Shown here one piece after another: positions 1 through 13,059 of a DNA stretch of 64,000 nt (positions are counted from its first letter, which is position 1; each line of letters begins with the position of its first letter). The notes under the pieces were generated by a model. The model ran no database searches. It was not told where the DNA came from and saw only the letters and a list, made by a program, of their open reading frames with translations. The stretch covers positions 13,102,798 through 13,166,797 of the forward strand of contig NC_083596.1 in the NCBI RefSeq assembly GCF_027579695.1, in the 5' to 3' direction. Source of the DNA: Neoarius graeffei (lineage: Eukaryota; Chordata; Actinopteri; Siluriformes; Ariidae). The translations under genes were made by a program, and so were the position numbers.

Positions 1-113
1 AAAAAAAAAGTTTTCATGCCCAAGCAGTCCTTTTATCAAAATCATCGCAGCACTTAGGATTTATGAAGTCTTGCTAGATAGTTGTCCTTTTGTTATTTTA
101 AAAGGTGTTTGTG

Positions 114-119
114 TTTATT
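114..119 (-). other. Candidate poly(A) signal of edf1
   Basis: TTTATT on the plus strand is AATAAA on the edf1 strand, about 445 nt beyond the stop codon. It is a plausible 3' end signal, though others could be used. Confidence 0.4.
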
Positions 120-562
120 TATTATGCAGCTTGTGCATGCAGACCGAGTCCAAGAGCAGGACGTCAGTGAGATCAGCCCATGAAGGAGGAAGAGGAGCAC
201 AGGATGGTCAGAGGGATTAAAGATTTAGGCAGTTAAAGCACATTTTATGTCTCTCACAGCGTTAGAGTTTTTCCAAAGGCTCATTGTTGGGTGAGGTTCA
301 TGTTTGTCCTCCAAAACACTAGGTGGCAGTGTATTTGTTTCATATTACAGCAGACAGTCAGGTCACTGCAGAAATGTTCATGGTTACCTCCATATTACAG
401 CAAATGGTACTTTTTGTACGCCATTTTAGCCATATCACTATTCATACTCAAGCTTGTGTGTGTGTGTGTGTGTGTGAGAGACAGAACTATTTGTAGTGTG
501 ATGCATAGGTATGAGGGAAGAGAGGAGAAGGGAGGGGAGGGGCTGATTTCGAGGCTTTGTCC

Positions 563-3500
563 TCATTTCTTCTTGGATTTGGGCTCCAAGGGCTGTCCAA
601 TATCTTTCCCACGCAACTTCAATCCTTAAAAAAAAAAAAAAATTTGCTTATTAACTGAAGGTGCATTTGAAATATTTGTTATGCCCGAGGCCAAGGCACA
701 AAGGGTGTGCTGAAAGTTGAAAACACAAAACCCGACAAAAACGTGCACTACTGCTTGGTAGCCTTTGGTAACCTGCACAACCAAAATGTCATTTAAAAAA
801 AAAAAAAGGTACCAAGTTTACACTTTTAAAACCTCCTGTCCTATCTCAATCTTCTGATGGACTTACTGTGTGTATGAAGTACAAGACTGCACGTTAACGT
901 GAAAAATTGCGTAGGAAGGCGTTGTTGAAACCACCGAGCAGTTCAGATTATGTATTATAGTTTTTTTTTTTGCATACTTTAGCATAACGTCGTCATAACT
1001 TTATTCAGACATGTAAACATCCTTATACACTACCGTTCAAAAGTTTGGGGTCACTTTGAAATGTCCTTATTTTTGAAAGAAAAGCACTGTTCTTTTCAAT
1101 GAAGATCACTTTAAGCTAATCAGAAATCCACTCTATACATTGCTAATGTGGTAAATGACTATTCTAGCTGCAAATGTCTGGTTTTTGGTGCAATATCTCC
1201 ATAGGTGTATAGAGGCCCATTTCCAGCAACTCTCACTCCAGTGTTCTAATGGTACAATGTGTTTGCTCATTGCCTCAGAAGGCTAATGGATGATTAGAAA
1301 ACCCTTGTACAATCATGTTAGCACAGCTGAAAACAGTTGAGCTCTTTAGAGAAGCTATAAAACTGACCTTCCTTTGAGCAGATTGAGTTTCTGGAGCATC
1401 ACATTAATTTGTGGGGTCGATTAAATGCTCAAAATGGCCAGAAAAATGTCTTGACTATATTTTCTATTCATTTTACAACTTATGGTGGTCAATAAAAGTG
1501 TGACTTTTCATGGAAAACACAAAATTGTCTGGGTGACCCCAAACTTTTGAACGGTAGTGTAGATATTCTTTCTGCATTAAAGATTTTAAGATCATGCATC
1601 ACTAATTTGCTCACTGCATTTGACAAGCAGTTTATTAGACAGCTCTGGATCCTTACCAAGTGCTCTCTCGATCTTGCCCATAATCTGGTTGTTGGGGATT
1701 GCTTTTCCACACTCGTAGTCAGCGATGATCTGAGGCTTCTCGTTAATTTTCTGTTGCGCAGAGAAAGAAAAGTCTCTCTGAAAATGCACCTGAACAACCA
1801 TCGTCCTTAGTTTCATCACGTGATACAACTTTGGAGAGAATCTGAAGATAAACTACGGTCACTTGCTCGAAGGCCAGCTGGTTGGAGGTCTGATTCCTCT
1901 CAAATGAATCAGATTTAGTACGTTTATAGGTCCGTTATCATGGACATCACTATAATGTGATTAAAATAACAACGCTGCCTGACACCATGCTTTTTAACAG
2001 TGTAATTAAATTCTCAAACCCAATGCGTGGTCATAAGGTATTGATTGATTGATTGATTGATTAATGTACTACAAAAAACTAGCCTAGTAAACTAGACCCA
2101 CCCGCCTAGCGGCCAAAAATATTTTTGCCTAGCGAGTGGGTCTAGCCTCGCACCATATAAACAAAAACACCCCAGGCATCAAATCGTGCCCGCCAATCAC
2201 AACGCAAGGTTTTTGTTTGGATTCTTTGGGCGGGCTTTTGCAGAAGTGACGACAGAGCTGCGCGACGCTGGAGAAAGCGCAACAGGAAAGATGGCTACGG
2301 CTAGTGAACAGCGCACGTTTGACTCCGCTTTGGAATCAGTTTTAGAAGAAGACTTGGAGTTTTCGTTGAAACATGAGCAGGAAGAGGCTCTCCGCTCATT
2401 CCTTTTCAAAGAAGGACGTTTTCGCTGTTTTGCCGACCGGCTATGGCAAAAGTCTGATCTACCAGCTGGCTCCGCTCGTAGCCAAAAGGATGGGGCTAGT
2501 TTGTGCAGTACGAAGAATTAATAAACAGCTTTGAAACATTACTTTTTGATTGTTTCTTATTTTCCCGTTATTTTAAATTTAAGGGAAATTATTTCACCAA
2601 ACACCACTAAATAAAAACTCTCAAAAACAGTTTAAGCAAACCCTTGAAAAACACTTGGAAAAAAAAAAAAAGTGTATGTGGTACAGACTCCAAACTTGTG
2701 GTCGTTATCTCCAAACTTCTTAATATCTAGAACCTGTTTATTAATTAATACGCATTTTGAAAAATTATTTATTTCAAGGCCTCCCCCACTGCTTTCTGTC
2801 GCTCTGACTACGTCACAGTCACTGTTGCGCTGATTGGTCAGAGCGTTGGCCTGTACGCACAGAGACAGTTTGAAAGACAGCGGTTTGTTCCACCCACCCC
2901 CTTCGGAAATGTCTACGGATCGAGGCCAGACTAAATATTCACATTCAGTCTGGCTTGCCAGGCTAACAAAATACCGTAGGTTTACGTTGATCTCATACAA
3001 ATTACTGATTATTGATAGGGTGATTCCTCCTCCCGCTGCCAACGAGGAGACATTTATTTAAAACACTTATGGAAGGTGTCTTTATTGGCACAGGTGGTGT
3101 CGTGGTTAGCACCGTCTCCTCACAGCAAGAAGGTTCTGGGTTCGAGCCTAGCAGCCGACGGGGGCCTTTCTGTGTGGAGTTTGCATGGTCTTTCCCCCAC
3201 AGTTCAAAGACATGCAGGTTAGGTTAACGTGGGGTGCCGTTGAGCAAGGGCAACTATCCCACAACTGCTCGCCGGGCGCTGTAGAATAGCTGTCCATTGC
3301 TTCAGACAGGTTAAATGCGGAGGTTAAATTTCGCTGTGTGCTTGAGTGGACGTGTGACCAAATAAAGGCTGCTTGGCTTGAATAGGAAGGTATTCAAAAC
3401 CGAGGACTTTAGGGTTTTTGGCAACATTACAAGCTGCATTTTTCTGCCTTGACTTCAAAGAAAGGAGAAAAAAAAGAGAGGCTGGTGAAGAAACGATTGC

Positions 3501-6500
3501 TATAATGCAAGTAACAGCAGGAGCTTATGGTTTTCATGGATGTTCAACAATATTAATTTGCAGCTATAAAAAGTACAATGTGTTTTTTGTTAATAAATAA
3601 AATACTCACACTGCTGGCAAGCTGCTGTAGTACGAGAGGAAAAAAAAAACACTTCAGGACATGCCGGAATTGTGAAAACAAGCAACTTCAGGGTGGTAAA
3701 AGTAACTCCGCTTGCCATCAGGCCACATCACATCATCATACCACCCCAGCGCTGATTATTTTCCTCCATCAGCTCACTGTTTACTCCTTATATACATGTT
3801 CCATGCACAGTTTATACACTACTCTTGCATTTGTCTACTCAAGTAGACAAATTGTATAAATAAAACAAGCCCTATCTTCCTTCACCAATTAACATATACA
3901 GGATATAAATAATGATTACGCACAGTAGCCAGGTCTTTCTGAGTCATTCCCTTTACTTGGCGGCCTTGCTGGATGACCTTGCCCACCTCCAGCGTCACTC
4001 TTTCATGGTGCAGCTCTTCTGTCTCACGGTCCAGTTTGGCCGTGTTTTTAGTCACCACATGCTGTTTATTCTGTCCTGCTGCCCCTGAGTTAAAACACGC
4101 AGACTTTAGAAGCAGAAAACCAAATCACTTTACAGGAAGAAAAAAAATATTCAGTTATATTTGAGTGATGATAAAGATTAAACCTGTGCTCACATTGATG
4201 GCAACCATTTTGGGATCCAACCTCATCTAGATCTAATAGGGTTCCTTTGTGCAGACTAGTTTGAGATTTCTTTATAGGTCTGGATCAAGAAATCAAGCTG
4301 AATACTTGATACAAACATATACAGTGGCATGCAAAAGTTTGGGCACCCTTACTGAAAATGTCTGTTACTGTGAATAGTTAAAGTGCTGATGACACGTTTT
4401 TGACATCTTTGGCGATGTTTTATAACATAAAAAGTAATTCCCGATGATCCATATATTAATTCACGAAGGCGCCTATTTTACAAGTTATGATAAACGCGGC
4501 TATTTGGGCAAATTTGACGGGGCTGCAGCACGCAGGAGATGAAAGAGGAGGAGGAGGAGCTATATGACGTCAGCGAAAGAACCTTCCTCCTAACTTACCA
4601 GTTTGTTGTTGATGCGACAGGTGTTCAGTTTGTCATTATTAGTATTACTATTATACATTTTATATATAAAATATATATTATGCCTTCGCGTTGTGTTGCC
4701 GGCTTTTGCTCCAAAACCCACAAGGATGGGGTAAGTTTATTCAAGTTTCCCAGAGATCCCGAGCTGCATGCGAAGTGGGTGAAGCAAGTCAGGCGCACTC
4801 GTGACAAGTGGGAGCCCTCACCAACATCCGTCCTGTGCTCTGAACACTTCGATTTGGATTGTTTTGACACCCTTCCCAGCTTAAAAGAATCTCTTGGGTG
4901 TGCAGTTCAGCACAAACGTGTTACTACCATCAGCAGTGCCTACACAGTGTTGCCAGATTGGGAGGTTTCCCGCCCAGTTGGACGGTTTCAAGTGCATTTT
5001 GGTGGGTTTTGAACATATTTTGGGTTGGAAAACGTCAGCAGTATCTGTTGCCAGATACTGCTGAAGTTTTCCAGCCCAAAATATGTTCAAATCCCACCAA
5101 AATGCACTTGAAACCGCCCAACTGGGCGGGAAACCTCCCAATCTGGCAACACTGCCAGTATTCCGGAGGGGGTCTACTAGTAGTTATGCTGGATCCAAAG
5201 ACAGTCCTCCTGTCAGAACATGTGTTGTGAAACGACATAAGATAAAGGTACGTAGAGCTATAGATTCTACATGATAATCATAAAGTCGGCATGATATCAG
5301 TCATGTATTTGCTTGTGAAAGCTTGCGGCTTTCATGTAACTGCCGCCTAGCAACGAGAGGCAAAGGGTAAAGAGGGTAGGCTATCATAGATTCTATTCGG
5401 AAGAGATCAACACAATTCTAGACTCCCAGAAGAGGAAGAGCTAGCACTAGAGAGTTCACCGGCGTTTTCATGCGCCATTTCCATTGAGTAGAACCAGAGT
5501 AGAACAGCCAGTGAACCGCAGCGTGTTCTCCCGCTGACGTCACAACATGGCCGCGAGCCACGGACCTAGTTTTCTTGTGCTGTGCAATTAAAAGTTGGAT
5601 ATTCGCGTAACAACAGCTTCTTTTCACGTAATTATAACAGAAATCTAACATGTTTGCCATGTTGTATAGTTTATTTAAGAAATTGCATAGAGTCATGTTC
5701 GTGTCATCAGCCCTTTAAGTGAGCAGATCAACTGATCACCAAAAGGCATAAAGGTAAAGACGACATTTCTTTTCAGCGTTTTCTGCAAGATTTGTGTTTT
5801 TTTTTTGTACAATTGGAGAGTGAAAAATGAAAAGGAACACCATGCGAAAGTTTGGGCACCCCAATACATTTGAGTTCTCAGGTAACTTTTTTACCAAGGT
5901 TCCAGACCTTAATTAGCTTATCGAGCTGTGGCTTGTTCAAATTCTTCGTTAGGAAAGGTCAGATGATGCAGATTTCAAAGCTGTATAAATTCTCTGACTC
6001 CTCAAACTTGTCCCTAAAATCAACAGCCATGGGCTCCTCTAAGCAACTCCCTCGCATTCTGAATAATAAAATAATTGATGCTCACAAAGCAGGAGAAGGC
6101 TACAAGAACGTAGCAAAGTGTTTTCAGGTAGCTGTTTCCTCAGACTGTAACGTTATTAAGAAATGGCAGTTAACAGAAACAGTGGAGATCAAGGTGAGCT
6201 CTGGAAGATGAAAACTTTCTGAAAGAACTGCTCGTTGGAGTGCTAGAAAGGCAAATAAAAAAACCCCGTTTGACTGCAAAAGACCTTCTGAAAGATTTAG
6301 CAGACCCTGGAGTGGTGGTGCACTGTTCTACTATGCAGCGACACCTGAACAAATATGACCTTCATGGAAGAGTCATCAGAAGAAAACCGTTCCTGCGTCC
6401 TAGCCACAAAATTCAGCATCTGAAGTTTGCAAATGAACATCTAAATAAGCCTGATGCATTCTGGAAACAAGTCCTGTGGACTGATGAAATCAAAATAGAA

Positions 6501-9500
6501 CTTTCTAGCCACAATGTGCAAAGGTATGTTTGGAGAAAAAAGGGTGCCAAATTCCAGGAAAAGAACACCTCTCCGACTCTGAAGCATGGGTGTGGATCGA
6601 TCATGCTTTGGGGTTGTGTTGCAGCCAGTGGCACAGGGCACATTTCACTGGTCGAGGGAAGCATGGATTCGAATAAATACCAGCAAATTCTGGAAGCAAA
6701 CGTCACATCATCTGTAAAAAAGTTGAAGTTAAAAAGAGGACGGGTCCTACAATAAGACGATGATCCAAAACACACCACAAAATCTACAATGGAATACCTC
6801 AAGAGGCACAAGCTGAAGGTTTTGCCCGGGCCCTCACAGTCCCCTGACCTAAACATCATTGAAAATCTGTGGATAGATCTCAAAAGAGCAGTGCATGCAA
6901 GACAGTACAAGAAACTTGTAGAACTGGAAGCCTTTTGCAAGGATGAATGTGTGAAAATCCCCCAGGTAAGAACTGAAAGATTATTATCTGGCTACAAAAT
7001 GTGTTTACAAGCTGTGATACTTGCCAAAGAGGGTGTTACTAGGTACTAACCATGCAGGGTGCCCAAACTTTTGCTTCGAGCCCTTTTCCTTTTTTGTCAT
7101 TTTGAAAATGTAAAAGAAGAAAATGAAAAATAGTTTTTGCTTAAAATATAAAGGGAATGAGTCATCTTTAACTTTATGCCTTTTGGAGATCATTTCATCT
7201 TCAACTTGCTTAACTGATCACAGTAACGGCAATTTTAACCAGGGGTGCTCAAACTTTTGCATACCACTATAACGTAGCACTACTCCTAATGTTTGCTATG
7301 TCAGCTTATGTAGCCGCCTAATTTTTTGCCACTTAGCCTGAAAAGGGATTTTTTTCTTTTTAAGCTGGTGCATCTAAAAAATGTAAATTTAAAAAATTGG
7401 GATGGGGGGGGGGGGGGGGGAGACATCAATGTGAATTATAAAATATGCATAAATAAGCATTAAACAATTCACATAAAAATGTAAATTAATTCAACATGTT
7501 AAACAATAACTTACAATGATTTATTTATTTTTATTATATTTAAATATGGCGGCACGGTGGTGTAGTGGTTAGCGCTGTCGCCTCACAGCAAGAAGGTCCT
7601 GGGTTCGAGCCCCGTGGCCGGCGAGGGCCTTTCTGTGCGGAGTTTGCATGTTCTCCCCGTGTCCGCGTGGGTTTCCTCCGGGTGCTCCGGTTTCCCCCAC
7701 AGTCCAAAGACATGCAGGTTAGGTTAACTGGTGACTCTAAATTGACCGTAGGTGTGAATGTGAGTGTGAATGGTTGTCTGTGTCTATGTGTCAGCCCTGT
7801 GATGACCTGGCGACTTGTCCAGGGTGTACCCCGCCTTTCGCCCGTAGTCAGCTGGGATAGGCTCCAGCTTGCCTGCGACCCTGTAGAACAGGATAAAGCG
7901 GCTACAGATAATGAGATGAGATGAGATATATTTAAATATCTATTATATTACCAGTTGGAGGCCAAGGGTCAAGTCAACACGTCTAAACGTTTCAGTAAAG
8001 GAAAGGTCTGCAGGCGTATTTTTAAAAACAGGAAAAGTGGGAATAAAGCCAATTCAAAGCAAACCTGATTTGCATATTCAAATGTTATATAATCAAATAC
8101 TCGGTCTATGCACGACCACTGAAATTACTTTACCCCTTTATTCAACCGTCTTACAGAGGATTACAGGAAGTTAGTTGACTAGGGCATGTTTAAAAACAGT
8201 GCTGTCATGCAAGATTGCAATGTATCATGTTTTAGCACGCCAAACTACAATCAGTCCGACCACATCTGCAACGTAGACAGGTGTGGCACAAAGAACAGCT
8301 TCAACATGCCTTATTGTAGGTTCTACAAGTCTCTGGTTCATCTCACTCCATCTCTGGAGCGATGAACAGCATATTCCCGGATTTCAGTCACGTAACTTTT
8401 CTTAGCGGTTTTACTGGCAGTGAAATAGCTGGTGGTCTAAACGGCTGCTGTAGTGCAAAACAACTAGCGATAACTTATCAGAGTACGCTCGTAATCTAGA
8501 AGCCACTGCTGGCTTTAGATATATTCAGAAGATTGCTATGTGCAATGGAATCGACCCCTACAGTCTGGGATAGAAGGATTTGTCATACGATCTCGAAAAC
8601 TACCCTTCAGTCGAGTTCCCCGACATCTCGAACTATCTGCTGTTGCAGACGTCCTTCTACACCGCAAAACAGATGAAAGTGTGGAAGAGTATGGAGGCTT
8701 ACGACTTTTTTCTACGTGGCTGGGTAAAGAACTTCAGTCTCAAGTCGCTGCCAAATGGATCCTGTATTGTTTTTGCCCATCTAAGTTTTTTTTAAGCTTT
8801 TCGTTTGCATCTTTACAACGAAGCGCTGCGAGTTGAAGTGTAAACAAACAACAGTTGGCTTGATTCTCACTTGTGTTGGCTCTTATCTCTCAGATAAATC
8901 ATTCAGAAAGATCATCAGAAACCCCTTTAAAAACCTGGATCTTAGTTAAACAAGACGGAGAAGTGATCACGGCACATGGTAACCATATGGCTGGGGAAAA
9001 ATTTTGCCGCAACCTTCATGCATATGGACTTTGTGAGGAGTAAACAAAGAAACAGCTGGGGACTTTAGCGCTTTGTGACTAAAAAAAAAAAAGTACCATA
9101 AAATAATGACACACAGCAAGAAAAGTACTTGGAAAACACTAAGGACGTAGCTGAGAGAGAAATACAAACCTTTCACCAAGTGATCACTGCAAACTCGAGC
9201 ATGCTTCGACTCGGCTCCCTTCGATTTCAGTCAGAGGTTCAAAAGCCACCTTTCTCGACGTCTTTTTGTGAAATCCTGTGTTCGCTCACCCTTTTTTATT
9301 AGTTCATGGGGAACCCTGAAGAAACTTTTATCAGTTTCACGATTCGAACAACCTAAAACAACGCAAGCGTAAGGCATTTTTCATGCGAGCAATGCACCTT
9401 CTCCGTACAAACGCTTTGTCAACTGAGCTTTGGGAGACCACCAGCTAAAGTTTTGAATAACTAATGAGGCGGATGTGATGTCACGTGAAACCCGGCAATT

Positions 9501-12500
9501 CCCAACAGACTGGTGTTTTGATGATGGTGGTAAAGAGCACTGTCTAAAACACCACTCCAACATCTCTCATTGGTGTTCAGTCAGGTTGAGATCTGGTGAC
9601 TGTGAAAGCCACACCATGTGATTTACACCATTCTTCCATCATAGCCTGAAGGTGATCAGTCTCAATAAGTGACAAATGCCGCTTTTCCACTACCAACACG
9701 GCTGAGTTGGGCTGAGCCGTGCCGTGCTGAGTTGGGCTGAGTCGAGCTGAGTGGGGCTGTTGGAGTTGCATTTCGACTACAACCGCGCTGAACCGTGCTG
9801 GCTGGAAGTGGGTGGACACATTGGGTGGAGTTAGCGAAAGTGGGTGGACGTCACGTGATGTCGTTAGGCGGCGCAAACAGTGACATCAGTGACCTTTTAA
9901 GTGGTAGTCCCACGACCCGGATAGTAAACAACAAACATGGAGGACATGGAGTCGTTAGTGTTGCTGGTCTTGGTGCTGTGGCTTGTTGTCTCCGACAACG
10001 CCAACAGATACTGGCAAGAGCGTATAGATGAGGCGAGGCGCATAAGGCTTCAGAAATTCTCGTAATTCGTAATTCTTCTTCTTCTGGGTTTACGGTGTTT
10101 ACAGATCCCAGCGTGCTCGCGGGGCGTGTGTGGGCATGTGAGGACACTCCTCCTCACCAATCAGTGCACAGGGGAGTGTCTCCTCACGCCCCTAGCCCCA
10201 CTCGGCTCGGTTTGGCTCGCTTCAGCCCCACTCCAAAACCGTGTGAGTTTTGGGTGCTCAGTAGGGCTGAAGCGAGCTGAGTCGTGCTGCTCTAAGGTAG
10301 TCGAAACGCGAGCCGTGTCGGGCTGAAGTGAGCTGAAAAAGGGTAGTGGAAAAGGGCCAAAAGTGGACCCAAACAAGTGCCAACAGAGTCAACAGCATTT
10401 ACTTTAATTCGTCACCCATCTCTATATTGACTTTTTTTTTTTAGTCCAGACACACTTACATTTCTTGGTGGTCTCCACATCTTCTCCACGCCTCTGGGCA
10501 GCAGTGACAGCCTGAATATGTAAAACTACATTAGTGGTGTTAAGGCAGTAACGGCTCAGACATTACCGCAATCCTATAACTCTAAGATATTTATTTTATT
10601 TTCTTAAAAGCCAGATAAACATGTAGGGGTAGAATGATGCATCATAATATGTTATGATACATCACAGTACAAAAATGTGATGATCTGAATTCCCAGTCTC
10701 TGGAAACCATTGAGTTAAAATACACAGATCGCATGCTGGTCACTTGACTGCATTCTTTTGTGGAGAGCCTGCGGCATTACCAATAAAAACCATCGATAGC
10801 TACAGATCACAGTCATGGACACGCACTGTCTCATATGGTTACAGAACCACAATAAATCTGTTGAAAAGAGCTTTTCAGTAGATTTCTAATGACACACTTC
10901 ACTGTGATCTACAGTGCTCGAGAAAGAGGGAGCAGAAACCGGCCATTTTAGCCGACTTTGGAGCTCTAATTCTAGTTAAAAGGACACCTCAAGCGCTGCT
11001 ACGGCACTCATGAGGTTTCACTCAATCACAGTCCTCTGCTCCAAGACTTTTTTTTTTTTTAAATCAACTAAATTTACAGATTGAAAAATTTGTTTAAAAC
11101 TTATGAGAATTTATAAATGTATACATTTATTTTTAAGATATGGTGAACCACTAGTGCATTTTGTTTACAATATTAAACCTCTTTTCATGGCCATTTTTGA
11201 TTTATTCAACTTTATACAGACAAAAATGCATGTTTTTGAGAAGCATGGTGAGAGGTGGTTGGAAGCGAAATAATATACTAGAGGAAAACGAAGGTACTGA
11301 TGGAGAGGATAGCTACGTGTACAACAACGAGCAAATCAAGGGAGATCACGTGACCCCATTCCACAATTATCTCCATCTTTGTCCAGAGTTATTAACACCC
11401 GGATGACTATTTTAAAAAAATATAATAATTGCCAGTATGTCGTATTAATTTAACAAAACATAGCTTTTATTTAAATTTTTTTTACATAGACTTGTATTTA
11501 GTACAAAATATCTTTTATATAAATATATCGATGTCAGTGTTTACGTAAATGAGGAAGTAATTCTAATGTTTGTAAACAAATGAACTGATAATGTTTAACC
11601 TGCGTCAGAAACTCTTTGTTCCACTTTCTAAGTATTTTCGTAGATCACATTTTGTTAATCGTTCGTTGTTTGTATTAATTTCTAGTTTACCAATAAATGT
11701 CAACAGGGCAATTGACATTGTAACCAAATGAAAATCCAGGTCAAAGGTCGCATGTCATTCCTCGAACCAAAATTTTATATTTTTACATCTAAAAATACAA
11801 AAGGTCTACTGATATTTTAATATGTGGTAAATATTTACAACAAACTGCAAAAAAACAAACAAACCACTGAATGGAATAGAAAAATCTGAATAGTCCAAGC
11901 ATGTAATTTTTATTTATTTATTTTATATGCAAGGAATTTAATTCTGGTCTAATTCTATTTATTGCAATCGGATTCCAAATACCCTATAAATATTCCATTC
12001 TGTTGTGAATCAGAAAAAAAATATCACAGCACTTTTTTAATTTTTTTTTAAAGTACTTCATCTACTTCAACAATGTTACACAAGGATCGATCCATAACAG
12101 TTGTAAATGTCACTTAATTCCACAGCGTGTCGATAATGGTGGACACCGGGGTGTCTCCCATAACCCGGCACGGAAAGTATGAACCGGAACGGGACGGTAC
12201 ATTACAATAACATTACATTTTTCTAAATATTCAGGGGTTTCATACTTTACATCTTGTACTCACTCACACGTATTCTTTGATTATCCAGTATTATTATACC
12301 CCGTCACATTGTATTAACGTTATATTCACGATATTTTCAATCGAAATTGATCTAAAAGCCCGGAACTCCAATTACGGAATATACCTCACCGTGACGTCAC
12401 AAAGAAATCCCGTGTGGCGGAACGAGCCTGTTGGGATGGGTTCTCACTCCACTTTTAACTGTCATGATGGAGATGTTGATGTGTTAGACAGTGGAGGAAG

Positions 12501-13006
12501 CGACCATCTCAGGTTAACATGTTTAAGAAGTGTGGCTCAGTTTGCAAGACCAGGGTCATCAATGTCACTAGTTTTGAAATTTGTAGATGTTCAATCCCAA
12601 CCTGATACTAATTCCTGTGGGTCATAAAACAGAAGCACAGATCAAAAAAGATAAGAACTTGAAATGTATACAATGTCAGCTGAAGAAACGAAAAGGTAGA
12701 GGTAGGGGAAGAAGCAAGAAGTTGTAAAATAGATGAATAAATAGTAGTTATGTTATATGTTTTGACAATAAAACAACTAAATATTTTGTTTTTCTTCTAA
12801 CTTTATTTATCATACGTGACGGGACGGGTTCATCTATAAAGGTGGGATGACTAATGTAAGTACCGATTAATAAAATGGTGGACGTGACGGATGTCTCTGT
12901 GAAACTGGAACAAAAAAGGTAAGATTATGCATTGTCACAAAAATGGTATTGCGGGATGGAACACTTGTTATACATGGGACGGAACAGCATATAAAAACCC
13001 GGAAGG

Positions 13007-13059
<53 letters not shown>

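Larger units (their letters stand above)
4378..5718 (+). mobile_element. Kolobok-like (THAP, TTAA) DNA element
   Basis: A 1.34-kb insertion inside the Tc1 left end, bounded by TTAA on both sides. Its inverted ends are AGTGCTGATGACACG and AGGGCTGATGACACG (14 of 15 identical). It contains a THAP-domain ORF (from 4680) and a long foldback (4945-5154). TTAA target duplication plus a THAP domain is the signature of the Kolobok superfamily; piggyBac shares TTAA but has no THAP domain. No transposase core is seen, so this copy is non-autonomous or internally deleted. Confidence 0.65.
4322..7269 (+). mobile_element. Tc1-like transposon split by a TTAA-flanked insertion
   Basis: The ends are CAGTGGCATGCAAAAGTTTG and its inverted counterpart (GCATACCACTA), with flanking TA. 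The left terminal region is interrupted at 4378-5718 by another element. Removing that insertion rejoins a TIR continuous with the right end. It encodes a dead transposase at 6029-7049. It lies in edf1 intron 2. Confidence 0.85.

Noticed and set aside
1489-1828. Overlapping ORFs at 1489-1828 as separate small genes
   Set aside because: One is edf1 exon 4 read into its flanking introns; the others are shadows or MITE sequence.
7565-7640. Functional tRNA gene from box A and box B in the SINE heads
   Set aside because: The boxes are present but the cloverleaf is degenerate and the sequence continues into the SINE body with a (GAGAT)n tail.
7565-7924. Repeated ORFs of 85-119 codons ([18 protein letters not shown]..., [20 protein letters not shown]...) found at many places on both strands
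   Set aside because: They are open frames across the tRNA-derived SINE. They recur only where the SINE occurs and include the pol III promoter, so they are not genes.
9545-9665. Segment TTCAGTCAGGTTGAGATCTG... resembling a dispersed fish repeat
   Set aside because: It looks familiar as a conserved repeat, but no boundaries or ORF could be defined, so it is not annotated.
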